Assembly: GCA_963727635.1 (NCBI GenBank) | Contig: CAVSHP010000015.1 | Location: 248,001 to 312,000, forward strand | Direction: 5' to 3' | Source of the DNA: SZUA-36 sp963727635 | Lineage (GTDB): Bacteria > Pseudomonadota > Gammaproteobacteria > Xanthomonadales > SZUA-36 | DNA length: 64,000 bases | Shown here: piece after piece, positions 44,809-52,995 of the stretch | Layout: every line of letters starts with the position of its first letter | Numbering within the stretch: the stretch's first letter is position 1 | Notes under the pieces: model-generated | The model's database searches: none | Told to the model about the DNA's origin: nothing | Seen by the model: only the letters and a program-made list of their open reading frames with translations | Made by a program: the position numbers and the translations under genes

Positions 44809-45411
44809 ATGGAACTCGCAGTCTCAGGCGGAAGCGCAATCGAGGTTTCGAACGCTACTTTCGGACGTGAATTTTCCGAAGCATTGGTACACCAGGTGGT
44901 AACAGCTTATCTGGCAGGTGCACGCGCGGGAACCAAAGCGCAAAAGACCCGCGCGGATGTAAGTGGCGGCGGCAAACGGCCGTGGCGCCAGAAAGGTACG
45001 GGCAGGGCGCGTGCCGGGTCCATCCGCAGTCCGTTGTGGCGTGGCGGTGGCAGAACGTTTGCTGCACGTCCCCAGGACCATTCGCAAAAGGTTAACCGGA
45101 AAATGTATCGCGGTGCTTTGCAGGCGATCTTTTCCGAACTGGTTCGCCAGGAACGTTTGATCGTGCTGGAAGGGTTTGAAATCAGCGTGCCTAAAACCAG
45201 CGAATTGCTGAAGAAATTGGGCCAACTGGGTTTCGAGAGTGGTTTGATTGTAACTCCGGAAGTTGACGGTAACCTGTTTTTGGCAACACGCAATATACCT
45301 AATGTTTACGCGTTGGATGTTGCGGGTCTGGATCCCGTCAGCCTTGTCGCTGCGGATAAGGTGATCATAACCGTGGACGCGGTCAAGAAAATTGAGGAGT
45401 GGCTGGGATGA
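44809..45411 (+). CDS. rplD: Large ribosomal subunit protein uL4
   Basis: L4, 200 residues, lines the exit tunnel and in E. coli represses the S10 operon. The tunnel-loop region KRPWRQKGTGRARAGSIRSPLWRGGG is present. Of two nearby ATGs (44803 and 44809) I prefer 44809, which gives the family-like start MELAVSGG and better spacing from GAGGAG. Its stop overlaps the rplW start (ATGA). Confidence 0.97.
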   Translation: MELAVSGGSAIEVSNATFGREFSEALVHQVVTAYLAGARAGTKAQKTRADVSGGGKRPWRQKGTGRARAGSIRSPLWRGGGRTFAARPQDHSQKVNRKMYRGALQAIFSELVRQERLIVLEGFEISVPKTSELLKKLGQLGFESGLIVTPEVDGNLFLATRNIPNVYALDVAGLDPVSLVAADKVIITVDAVKKIEEWLG

Positions 45412-45710
45412 GCAAAGAGCGCCTATACAAGGTTTTGCTTTCTCCTCGGATGACAGAAAAGTCAACCAGGCTTGGTGAAAGTAGTAACCAATACGTTTTT
45501 AAGGTAACTACTGACTCCAATAAGAAAGAGGTCAAGGACGCTGTAGAAAAGCTGTTCGAGGTCAATGTTGAGTCGGTTCGCATTGTTAATGTGAAAGGCA
45601 AGAGCAAGACATTTAAGCTCCGTGCCGGCAAGCGTAACGACTGGAAAAAAGCATACGTTCGCGTGCAGGAAGGTCAAGTAATTGACTTCCTGGGCGGGGA
45701 ATCAGTTTAA
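45408..45710 (+). CDS. rplW: Large ribosomal subunit protein uL23
   Basis: L23, 100 residues, sits at the tunnel exit and docks SRP and trigger factor. It begins MSKERLYKVLLSPRMTEKST and contains VNVESVRIVNVKGKSKTFK. The ATG at 45408 overlaps the rplD stop, implying coupled translation. Confidence 0.98.
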   Translation: MSKERLYKVLLSPRMTEKSTRLGESSNQYVFKVTTDSNKKEVKDAVEKLFEVNVESVRIVNVKGKSKTFKLRAGKRNDWKKAYVRVQEGQVIDFLGGESV

Positions 45711-45722
45711 GGATATTTGGTT

Positions 45723-46547
45723 ATGGCAATTGTTAAGGCAAAACCAACTTCAGCAGGGCGCCGGGGTGTTGTGCAGGTCAAACATGATCACCTGCACAAG
45801 GGTGCTCCACATGCAGCGCTGTTGGAGAAAAAGTCACGTACAGGTGGTCGCAATAATGCTGGCCGTATAACCACCCGCCATATTGGTGGTGGTCATAAAC
45901 AGCATTACCGCGTGATCGACTTCAAACGTGATAAGGACGGTATCGATGGTCGTGTCGAGCGTATTGAGCATGACCCGAACCGCACTGCGCATATCGCGCT
46001 GGTTCTGTATGCTGACGGTGAGCGTCGTTACATCATCGCGCCGAAAAGTCTGCGTGCTGGAGATCCGGTCAAGAGCGGACGTGATGCGGCCATCAAACCT
46101 GGAAATTGCTTGCCATTACGCAATATTCCCGTAGGTACCGTTGTGCATTGCATCGAGATGAAACCGGGCAAAGGAGCACAGATAGCACGCAGTGCAGGTG
46201 CCGCTGTCCAGTTGGTAGCACGTGAAGGTGATTACGCAACCCTGAGATTACGTTCCGGTGAAATGCGCAAAATCCCAACACGTTGCCGCGCAACGATTGG
46301 TGAGGTTTCCAATTCCGAGCACAACCTTGAAAAACTGGGTAAAGCCGGTGCCAAGCGTTGGCGTGGTGTCCGTCCGACCGTTCGTGGTGTGGCCATGAAC
46401 CCGGTGGATCACCCGCACGGTGGTGGTGAAGGACGCACTTCGGGTGGCCGTCATCCGGTTTCACCATGGGGTGTTCCGACCAAGGGATACAAGACTCGCA
46501 GCAATAAGCGTACGGACAAATATATCGTCCGTCGGTCTGAAAAATAA
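45723..46547 (+). CDS. rplB: Large ribosomal subunit protein uL2
   Basis: L2, 274 residues, a core protein needed for subunit joining and peptidyl transfer. The C-terminal VRGVAMNPVDHPHGGGEGRTSGG contains the conserved histidine (His229 in E. coli). The ATG at 45723 is chosen over a TTG two codons upstream because MAIVKAKPTSAGRR matches the family. Confidence 0.98.
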   Translation: MAIVKAKPTSAGRRGVVQVKHDHLHKGAPHAALLEKKSRTGGRNNAGRITTRHIGGGHKQHYRVIDFKRDKDGIDGRVERIEHDPNRTAHIALVLYADGERRYIIAPKSLRAGDPVKSGRDAAIKPGNCLPLRNIPVGTVVHCIEMKPGKGAQIARSAGAAVQLVAREGDYATLRLRSGEMRKIPTRCRATIGEVSNSEHNLEKLGKAGAKRWRGVRPTVRGVAMNPVDHPHGGGEGRTSGGRHPVSPWGVPTKGYKTRSNKRTDKYIVRRSEK

Positions 46548-46559
46548 CGGATAGCGAAC

Positions 46560-46832
46560 ATGGCAAGATCGATTAAAAAAGGACCTTTCGTTGACCATCA
46601 TCTGGCAAAGAAAGTTACAGATTCAGTTGAGACGAATAACAAGCGTCCAATCAAGACCTGGTCACGGCGCTCGATGATTCTACCGGAAATGGTTGGGTTA
46701 ACTATTGCCGTACATAACGGTAAACAGCACGTGCCGATCCTGATCAATGATCAGATGATTGGTCATAAACTCGGTGAATTTGCGCAAACCCGGACCTTCA
46801 GGGGTCATTCCGGCGACCGCAAGACCAAGTAG
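46560..46832 (+). CDS. rpsS: Small ribosomal subunit protein uS19
   Basis: S19, 90 residues, head protein pairing with S13. The start MARSIKKGPFVDHHLAKKV and the segment RTFRGHSGDRKTK are diagnostic. It lies 12 nt after rplB and 9 nt before rplV in the S10 operon. Confidence 0.98.
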   Translation: MARSIKKGPFVDHHLAKKVTDSVETNNKRPIKTWSRRSMILPEMVGLTIAVHNGKQHVPILINDQMIGHKLGEFAQTRTFRGHSGDRKTK

Positions 46833-46841
46833 GTAAGAGCC

Positions 46842-47177
46842 ATGAATGCAACAGCAAAATTAAGAGGCGCCAGAATTTCTGCGCAAAAAGTACGCTTGGT
46901 AGCGGATCAGGTACGTGGTATGCCGGTTGAAAAAGCCGAGCAATTACTTGCGTTCAGCACCAAGAAAGCTGCTCACATTGTCAAGAAAGTGCTGCTTTCT
47001 GCAATTGCAAACGCTGAGCATAACGATGGTGCAGATATCGATGAATTGAGCATCTCCACGATCATGGTGGATGAAGGCCCAACAATGAAGCGGGGCAGAG
47101 CGCGCGCCAAAGGCCGCGGTACACGAATTTTGAAACGCACCAGTCATATCACATTGACTGTGGCCGACAGCGAATAG
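46842..47177 (+). CDS. rplV: Large ribosomal subunit protein uL22
   Basis: L22, 111 residues, forms part of the tunnel constriction near the macrolide site. The long beta-hairpin region (DEGPTMKRGRARAKGRGTRILKRTSHI) shows no insertion or deletion of the kind linked to erythromycin resistance. It is followed by rpsC after 15 nt. Confidence 0.98.
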   Translation: MNATAKLRGARISAQKVRLVADQVRGMPVEKAEQLLAFSTKKAAHIVKKVLLSAIANAEHNDGADIDELSISTIMVDEGPTMKRGRARAKGRGTRILKRTSHITLTVADSE

Positions 47178-47192
47178 ACCGGGACAAATATT

Positions 47193-47870
47193 ATGGGTCA
47201 AAAGGTACATCCAATCGGCATCCGCCTTGGCATATCCAAGGATTGGAATTCAACCTGGTACGCCGAACGCGGCGATTATGCAGAAATGCTGAATTCTGAT
47301 CTTGCGGTCAGGAAATATCTGCAGAAGCGCCTGGCACAAGCAGCCGTGAGTCGTATACAGATTGAACGGCCAGCGAAAACCGCTCGTATCACGATACACA
47401 CGGCAAGGCCGGGTATTGTGATCGGCAAGAAAGGTGAAGACATCGAACAGCTTCGCCGTGATGTGACCGCACGCATGGGTGTTCCGACACACATCTCGGT
47501 TGCGGAAATTCGCAAACCGGAACTGGACGCACAACTTGTCGCTGAAGGTATTGCGCAGCAGTTGGAACGCCGCATTATGTTCCGCCGCGCGATGAAGCGC
47601 GCGGTTGGTAACTCGATGCGCCTGGGTGCTTTGGGTATCAAGGTCAAGCTTTCTGGCCGTTTGAACGGTGCTGATATTGCGCGTAGCGAATGGTACCGCG
47701 AAGGCCAGGTGCCGCTGCACACATTGCGTGCTGACGTTGATTACGGAGTTGTTGAAGCCGCGACGACCTACGGCATCCTGGGTGTCAAGGTATGGATTTA
47801 CAAGGGCGAAGTATTTGATTTGTATGCGCCCAAAACTGAACAAGCTGGCAGCAAGCAAGGCGCCAACTAG
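47193..47870 (+). CDS. rpsC: Small ribosomal subunit protein uS3
   Basis: S3, 225 residues, at the mRNA entry channel. It starts MGQKVHPIGIRLGISKDWNS; the KH-domain motif is VIGKKGEDIEQLRRDV and the C-terminal domain has GALGIKVKLSGRLNGADIARSEW. The tail after residue 210 is short and polar. Confidence 0.98.
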   Translation: MGQKVHPIGIRLGISKDWNSTWYAERGDYAEMLNSDLAVRKYLQKRLAQAAVSRIQIERPAKTARITIHTARPGIVIGKKGEDIEQLRRDVTARMGVPTHISVAEIRKPELDAQLVAEGIAQQLERRIMFRRAMKRAVGNSMRLGALGIKVKLSGRLNGADIARSEWYREGQVPLHTLRADVDYGVVEAATTYGILGVKVWIYKGEVFDLYAPKTEQAGSKQGAN

Positions 47871-47881
47871 GAGACTGAGTG

Positions 47882-48295
47882 ATGTTGCAGCCAAAACGAA
47901 CAAAATTCAGAAAGCAGATGAAAGGCCGTAACCGCGGTCTGGCTCAGGTGGGTAACCGCGTCAGCTTTGGTGAGTATGGTCTTAAGGCAACGACCCGTGG
48001 GTTTATTACCGCACGTCAGATCGAAGCCGCACGTCGTGCCATTACCCGCTACGTAAAACGTGGTGGAAAATTGTGGATCCGCGTATTTCCGGACAAGCCG
48101 ATGACCAAAAAGCCGGTGGAAGTGCGCATGGGTAAGGGTAAAGGTAACGTTGAATACTGGGTAGCCCCGATTCAACCTGGCCGTGTGCTTTATGAAATCC
48201 AGGGCGTTTCAGAAGAATTGGCCCGTGAAGCGTTCCGCCTGGCTTCGGCCAAACTGGCGGTTAGGACCACCTTTGTATCCAGGTCGGTGATGTGA
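47882..48295 (+). CDS. rplP: Large ribosomal subunit protein uL16
   Basis: L16, 137 residues, positions A-site tRNA. Start MLQPKRTKFRKQMKGRNRG at ATG 47882 (a GTG lies one codon upstream). The loop KPVEVRMGKGKGNVEYWVA includes the region with the arginine hydroxylated in other bacteria. Its stop overlaps the rpmC ATG by one base. Confidence 0.98.
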   Translation: MLQPKRTKFRKQMKGRNRGLAQVGNRVSFGEYGLKATTRGFITARQIEAARRAITRYVKRGGKLWIRVFPDKPMTKKPVEVRMGKGKGNVEYWVAPIQPGRVLYEIQGVSEELAREAFRLASAKLAVRTTFVSRSVM

Positions 48296-48498
48296 TGGAC
48301 GTTAATCTATTGAAAACCAAGACAGAAGTTGAATTGCGCGACGAGCTCAAGCGCCTGTTGCAGGAACAGTTCAACTTGAGAATGCAAAAAGGAATGGGTC
48401 AGATGACCAATGTCAATGAATTGAGTCGTGTTCGTCGCGATATCGCGCGCGTCAAGACCATCATGACCCAAAAATCAGCTGAAGGTAAAGCGGCATGA
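48295..48498 (+). CDS. rpmC: Large ribosomal subunit protein uL29
   Basis: L29, 67 residues, two helices near the tunnel exit. MDVNLLKTKTEVELRDELKRLLQEQFNLRMQ followed by VRRDIARVKTIM is typical. The ATG at 48295 is used; a GTG one codon earlier is possible. It overlaps rplP by one base and rpsQ by four. Confidence 0.97.
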   Translation: MDVNLLKTKTEVELRDELKRLLQEQFNLRMQKGMGQMTNVNELSRVRRDIARVKTIMTQKSAEGKAA

Positions 48499-48755
48499 CT
48501 ACTACACAAGAAATCAAGCGGACACAGACCGGTCGTGTTGTCAGCAACAAAATGGACAAGAGTGTGACCGTTTTGCTTGAACGTCAGATCAAGCATGCGT
48601 TGTACGGAAAATACATCAAGCGTTCCACGAAAGTTCTTGCACATGACGAAGATAACAGCTGTGGAGAAGGCGACAAAGTTTTGATCGCCGAATGCCGTCC
48701 TCTCTCAAAATCAAAGAGTTGGCGGGTGGTTGAGATTCTGGAGCGGGCACAATAG
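48495..48755 (+). CDS. rpsQ: Small ribosomal subunit protein uS17
   Basis: S17, 86 residues, an OB-fold primary 16S-binding protein. The segments GRVVSNKMDKSVTVLLER and DKVLIAECRPLSKSKSWRVVEI are diagnostic. It is the last gene of the S10 set; rplN follows after 33 nt without a visible terminator, so the S10 and spc operons are probably joined. Confidence 0.98.
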   Translation: MTTTQEIKRTQTGRVVSNKMDKSVTVLLERQIKHALYGKYIKRSTKVLAHDEDNSCGEGDKVLIAECRPLSKSKSWRVVEILERAQ

Positions 48756-48788
48756 CCCGGCCATCGGTTCGAACCGGAGAATACTAAA

Positions 48789-49157
48789 ATGATTCAGATG
48801 CAGTCCATGTTGACAGCCGCAGATAACAGCGGTGCACGCCGGGTGATGTGTATCAAGGTACTGGGTGGTTCCAAACGCCGGTATGCACGTATTGGTGACA
48901 TCATCAAGGTGACCGTCAAGGATGCAATTCCTCGCGGTAAAGTTAAAAAAGGCGAGGTATATGACGCCGTGGTTGTGCGTACGAAAAGTGGTGTACGCCG
49001 TAATGATGGTTCACTGATCCGCTTCGATGGAAATGCAGCGGTGCTGCTGAACAACAAGCTTGAACCGATCGGCACCCGTATTTTTGGACCGGTTACGCGT
49101 GAATTGCGCACAGAACGGTTTATGAAGATTGTCTCGCTGGCGCCAGAAGTGCTTTAG
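48789..49157 (+). CDS. rplN: Large ribosomal subunit protein uL14
   Basis: L14, 122 residues, at the subunit interface. The start MIQMQSMLTAADNSGARRVMCIKVLGGS and the end RTERFMKIVSLAPEVL are typical. It opens the spc gene set. Confidence 0.98.
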   Translation: MIQMQSMLTAADNSGARRVMCIKVLGGSKRRYARIGDIIKVTVKDAIPRGKVKKGEVYDAVVVRTKSGVRRNDGSLIRFDGNAAVLLNNKLEPIGTRIFGPVTRELRTERFMKIVSLAPEVL

Positions 49158-49175
49158 GCGGGAGGAGTAGAAAGA

Positions 49176-49493
49176 ATGAAACGCATACATAAAGGCGATG
49201 AAGTTATCGTCACAACCGGTCGCAGCAAGGGAACGCGGGGTCATGTACTCCAGGTCATTGATGAGGATCGTTTGTTGGTTGAAAACGTGAATATGGTCAA
49301 GCGTCACACAAAGCCGGATCCGGGCCGTAACAAGCCGGGCGGAATTGTTGAAAGGGAAGCTCCGATTCATATTTCCAACGTGGCTATGTTTAATCCTTCG
49401 ACAGGCAAGGCTGACCGTGTCGGTTTCAAGTCGCTGGAAGACGGAAACAAGGTGCGTGTATTTAAATCCACCGGCGAAGCCGTTGATATCTAG
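49176..49493 (+). CDS. rplX: Large ribosomal subunit protein uL24
   Basis: L24, 105 residues, an assembly initiator with a KOW motif (KGDEVIVTTGRSKGTRGHVLQVI) and the GGIVEREAPIHISNVAMFNP segment. Good GGGAGGAG ribosome site. It is followed by rplE after 11 nt. Confidence 0.98.
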   Translation: MKRIHKGDEVIVTTGRSKGTRGHVLQVIDEDRLLVENVNMVKRHTKPDPGRNKPGGIVEREAPIHISNVAMFNPSTGKADRVGFKSLEDGNKVRVFKSTGEAVDI

Positions 49494-49504
49494 AGATCAG
49501 TAAA

Positions 49505-50047
49505 ATGTCCAGATTACAAACATATTACAAAGAAACACTGATGCCACAACTGATGGAAGAGCTTAAGCTCAGCAACGTCATGGAAGTGCCAAAAATCACC
49601 AAGATTACGTTGAATATGGGCGTAGGCGAAGCGGTAACTGACAAGAAAGTCATGGCGAATGCAACTGCTGATCTGGCCGTTATTTCCGGCCAGAAGCCGA
49701 TTGTCATCAATTCGCGCAAGTCGGTGGCTTCGTTCAAAATCCGCGACGGTTGGCCGGTCGGTTGTAAGGTCACATTACGTCGTGAGCGTATGTACGAGTT
49801 CATGGATCGCCTGGTGAATATTTCCATCCCGCGTATCCGGGATTTTCGTGGACTCAACCGTAAATCGTTTGACGGACGTGGAAACTACAGCTTTGGTATT
49901 ACCGAGCAGATCATGTTTCCCGAAATTGATTTTGACAAAATTGACACGATCCGCGGTATGGATATCACCATCACCACGAATGCAAAGAACGATGCGGAAG
50001 GTTTAGCGCTGTTACAGGCGTTCAATTTTCCCTTCAAAGACAAATAG
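49505..50047 (+). CDS. rplE: Large ribosomal subunit protein uL5
   Basis: L5, 180 residues, binds 5S rRNA and contacts S13 in the bridge to the head. The segments KITLNMGVGEAVTDKKVM and RRERMYEFMDRLVNISIPRIRDFRG are diagnostic. The E. coli S8 repressor site lies around the start of this gene; I could not define a counterpart with confidence. Confidence 0.98.
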   Translation: MSRLQTYYKETLMPQLMEELKLSNVMEVPKITKITLNMGVGEAVTDKKVMANATADLAVISGQKPIVINSRKSVASFKIRDGWPVGCKVTLRRERMYEFMDRLVNISIPRIRDFRGLNRKSFDGRGNYSFGITEQIMFPEIDFDKIDTIRGMDITITTNAKNDAEGLALLQAFNFPFKDK

Positions 50048-50061
50048 GTAAGGATCTTAGC

Positions 50062-50367
50062 ATGGCAAAAGTATCCATGATTAATCGTGAGAAGCGGCGC
50101 ACCAAGCTGGTTGCAAAATATGTCAACAAGCGCACCGAACTCAAGGCAATCATTGCAGACCCGGAAGTCGGGTTTGAAGAGAAGCAGCAAGCGATGTTTT
50201 CATTGCAGAAGCTACCGAGGGATTCCAGCCCGTCTCGGCAACGTAACCGTTGTCAGATTACGGGGCGTCCACGCGGGTTCTATCGTAAATTCGGGTTGTC
50301 CCGTAACAAGCTGCGCGAAGCAACCATGCGTGGTGATGTGCCGGGCTTGAGAAAGGCCAGCTGGTAA
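50062..50367 (+). CDS. rpsN: Small ribosomal subunit protein uS14 (zinc-free form)
   Basis: S14, 101 residues, the long form without the CxxC pairs of zinc-binding S14; a single cysteine remains (NRCQITGRPRGFYRKFGLSRNKLRE). This form is normal for proteobacteria. It lies between rplE and rpsH. Confidence 0.98.
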   Translation: MAKVSMINREKRRTKLVAKYVNKRTELKAIIADPEVGFEEKQQAMFSLQKLPRDSSPSRQRNRCQITGRPRGFYRKFGLSRNKLREATMRGDVPGLRKASW

Positions 50368-50422
50368 AAGGTATCTGGCGGGTCTCTGGCCTGGCCATAA
50401 ATTTGAAACAAGGTATTTAATC

Positions 50423-50818
50423 ATGAGTATGAGTGATCCGATAGCCGACATGCTGACCCGTATCAGGAATGCACAGTCAGCCAATAAAGTTTCGGTAAGC
50501 ATGCCGAATTCGAAGATCAAAGTGGGTATTGCCGCCGTGTTGAAAGACGAAGGCTACATCACCGATTTTCGGGTTGATGAAAACAATGGCAAGCCAAATC
50601 TTGAGATAACACTCAAGTATTTTCAGGGCCGTGGCGTGATCGACGATATCAGACGTGCAAGCCGTCCCGGGCTGCGAATCTATCGCGGCAAGGATGACCT
50701 GCCCCGCGTTCTGGATGGTCTGGGTATTGCAATCATAAGTACCTCGCATGGTTTTATGACCGACGCAGCAGCGAAATCCGCTGGCTACGGCGGCGAAATC
50801 ATTTGTTACGTGGCTTAG
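50423..50818 (+). CDS. rpsH: Small ribosomal subunit protein uS8
   Basis: S8, 131 residues, binds the central domain of 16S rRNA and is the spc-operon repressor in E. coli. MSMSDPIADMLTRIRNAQ at the start and STSHGFMTDAAAKSAGYGGEIICYVA at the end are typical. A second ATG two codons in is also possible as start. Confidence 0.98.
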   Translation: MSMSDPIADMLTRIRNAQSANKVSVSMPNSKIKVGIAAVLKDEGYITDFRVDENNGKPNLEITLKYFQGRGVIDDIRRASRPGLRIYRGKDDLPRVLDGLGIAIISTSHGFMTDAAAKSAGYGGEIICYVA

Positions 50819-50844
50819 TGCCGGTTAAGAATTAGGAGACACCT

Positions 50845-51372
50845 ATGTCACGCGTAGCCAAAAATCCAATTAAATTGCCTTCTGGCGTCAACCTTGATAT
50901 CAGTGGTTCGCAACTGAGTGTGAAAGGTCCCAAAGGCAATCTGACCTTAGATTTATATCCTGGTATTAGCTTTGAAGAAAGCGACGGCGAGTACCTGGTG
51001 AAAAATGCGAATGAAAAGAATCTGGCCATGGCCGGTACATTCAGGTCCCTGGTCAGCAATATGGTTACCGGTGTCAGCACCGGTTTTCAGAAAAAATTAC
51101 AACTGGTCGGTGTTGGTTACCGCGCACAGGCCCAGGGGAACAAGCTGAACCTGGCACTGGGTTTTTCGCATCCGGTCGAATATGCCGCACCTGAAGGCAT
51201 CACGATTGAGACGCCTTCACAAACAGAAATTATTGTCAGTGGTTGTGACAAGCAAAGAGTCGGCCAGGTTGCCGCGGAAATACGCGCGTACCGGCCACCC
51301 GAACCTTACAAGGGTAAAGGTGTTCGTTATGCCGATGAACGAGTTGCCAGGAAGGAAGCCAAAAAGGCTTAA
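50845..51372 (+). CDS. rplF: Large ribosomal subunit protein uL6
   Basis: L6, 175 residues, near the sarcin-ricin loop. MSRVAKNPIKLPSGVN opens the protein; the C-terminal RAYRPPEPYKGKGVRYADE block is strongly conserved. Start ATG follows TAGGAGACACCT. Confidence 0.98.
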   Translation: MSRVAKNPIKLPSGVNLDISGSQLSVKGPKGNLTLDLYPGISFEESDGEYLVKNANEKNLAMAGTFRSLVSNMVTGVSTGFQKKLQLVGVGYRAQAQGNKLNLALGFSHPVEYAAPEGITIETPSQTEIIVSGCDKQRVGQVAAEIRAYRPPEPYKGKGVRYADERVARKEAKKA

Positions 51373-51430
51373 CACAGGTCTTTAATGGGTCGGTCTTGTA
51401 GGAACCCGGCTTGCTTAAGAGGAATGAGTA

Positions 51431-51784
51431 ATGGATAAGAAAACAGCACGTTTGCGCAGGGCGAAGAAAACCCGCTCACACATTCGTCGTTTGGGCGTAG
51501 CCCGGCTGACGGTTCACCGTAGTGGACGTCACATTTACGCGCAGGTTATTGCCGCGACGGGGGGTAGTGTGATCGCTGCCGCTTCAACCGTGCAAAAGGA
51601 TCTGCGTTCCGGTTTGACCAGCACCAGCAACAAGGATGCTGCCAAAGCCGTTGGAAAGGCAGTGGCTGAAAAAGCGGTGGCTGCAGGCGTAACGGATGTG
51701 GCATTTGACCGTTCCGGTTACCGGTACCACGGTAGGATTGCCGAGCTGGCTGATGCTGCACGCGAAAGCGGGCTTAAGTTTTAA
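51431..51784 (+). CDS. rplR: Large ribosomal subunit protein uL18
   Basis: L18, 117 residues, binds 5S rRNA with L5. Basic N-terminus (MDKKTARLRRAKKTRSHIRRLG), then RLTVHRSGRHIYAQVI and the C-terminal FDRSGYRYHGRIAELADAARESGLKF. Confidence 0.98.
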   Translation: MDKKTARLRRAKKTRSHIRRLGVARLTVHRSGRHIYAQVIAATGGSVIAAASTVQKDLRSGLTSTSNKDAAKAVGKAVAEKAVAAGVTDVAFDRSGYRYHGRIAELADAARESGLKF

Positions 51785-51816
51785 ACTGCCCCACTGACTG
51801 AATAGCAGGTATAAAA

Positions 51817-52329
51817 ATGTCGAGAATGGACAAAGAAATTAGCGACGGTATGCTGGAAAAGCTGGTAGCCGTGAACAGGGTTGCCAAGGTTGTGAAAGGT
51901 GGACGTGTGTTCAGCTTCACGGCGCTGAGTGTCGTGGGTGACGGTAACGGCAAGGTTGGATTTGGCTATGGAAAAGCCAAGGAAGTCCCTGTTGCGATAC
52001 AAAAAGCGATGGAGAAAGCGCGTCGCGACATGGTCACCATTTCCCTTAAGAATGGTACTTTGTGGCACCCGGTTAAATCTACCCACAGCGGTTCGAAGGT
52101 GTATATGCAACCCGCCTCAGAAGGTACGGGAATTATTGCAGGCGGCGCGATGCGAGCGGTTCTGGAAACCGTGGGAGTGCATAACGTACTGGCGAAAAGT
52201 GTCGGTTCAAACGCACCGGTTAATCTGGTCAGGGCGACCATCAAGGGCCTCAAGGCCATGCATAGTCCGGAATCGATTGCCGCCAAACGTGGCAAGAGCG
52301 TCGAAGAAATCCTGGCGAACCATAGTTGA
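51817..52329 (+). CDS. rpsE: Small ribosomal subunit protein uS5
   Basis: S5, 170 residues, affects decoding accuracy. The segment VAVNRVAKVVKGGR is represented as LVAVNRVAKVVKGGRVFSFTALSV, followed by GNGKVGFGYGKAKEVP and GTGIIAGGAMRAVLE. The spectinomycin-site loop (VKGGRVF) has no deletion. Confidence 0.98.
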   Translation: MSRMDKEISDGMLEKLVAVNRVAKVVKGGRVFSFTALSVVGDGNGKVGFGYGKAKEVPVAIQKAMEKARRDMVTISLKNGTLWHPVKSTHSGSKVYMQPASEGTGIIAGGAMRAVLETVGVHNVLAKSVGSNAPVNLVRATIKGLKAMHSPESIAAKRGKSVEEILANHS

Positions 52330-52337
52330 GCAGTAAA

Positions 52338-52526
52338 ATGGCTAAGAAAGAACAAATAAATGTAACGTTGATACGTTCACCGATTGGTACCCTGCCCAAG
52401 CATAGGGAAACCGTGCGTGGCCTCGGTCTCAAGCGCATGCACCAGACAGTAACGTTGGAAGACACGCCTTCTGTTCGCGGAATGGTCAACAAGGTTTATT
52501 ACATGGTACGAGTGGAAGAGGCCTGA
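52338..52526 (+). CDS. rpmD: Large ribosomal subunit protein uL30
   Basis: L30, 62 residues: MAKKEQINVTLIRSPIGTLPKHRETVRGLGLKRMHQ with the typical C-terminal TPSVRGMVNKVYYMVRVEE. The ATG at 52338 is used rather than the TTG at 52326. Confidence 0.97.
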   Translation: MAKKEQINVTLIRSPIGTLPKHRETVRGLGLKRMHQTVTLEDTPSVRGMVNKVYYMVRVEEA

Positions 52527-52563
52527 GCCATTCTGCGAGCCTGTTAAATAGGAAAGTACAGAC

Positions 52564-52995
52564 ATGAAATTAAATACGTTAAGTCCTGCCCAGGGCAGTA
52601 AAAAAAACCCCAAACGTGTAGGCCGGGGAATCGGCTCTACCGACGGTAAGACTGCCGGTCGCGGACACAAAGGTCAGAAATCACGTGCCGGCGGTTTTCA
52701 TAAAGTCGGTTTCGAGGGTGGCCAGATGCCATTGCAGCGGCGCTTGCCAAAACGTGGTTTTGCCTCATTTACATCGCGCTACAATGCAGAAGTGCGGCTA
52801 TATCACATAGCTGCCATGGATGTCGATGTCATTGACATCGAAGCGCTGAAAAAGGCTGGTGTCATCAAGCATGACGCAAACAGGGTTAAAGTGATCAATA
52901 CCGGTGAAGTGGGTCGTGCGGTAACACTCAAGGGCCTCGCGGTTACCAAGGGTGCTAAAGCGGCGATCGAAGCGGCGGGTGGAAAGGTCGAGTAA
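52564..52995 (+). CDS. rplO: Large ribosomal subunit protein uL15
   Basis: L15, 143 residues. The Gly/Lys-rich N-terminus (KKNPKRVGRGIGSTDGKTAGRGHKGQKSR) threads into 23S rRNA, and the FEGGQMPLQRRLPKRGF motif is diagnostic. Its TAA overlaps the secY ATG by one base, coupling the two. Confidence 0.98.
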   Translation: MKLNTLSPAQGSKKNPKRVGRGIGSTDGKTAGRGHKGQKSRAGGFHKVGFEGGQMPLQRRLPKRGFASFTSRYNAEVRLYHIAAMDVDVIDIEALKKAGVIKHDANRVKVINTGEVGRAVTLKGLAVTKGAKAAIEAAGGKVE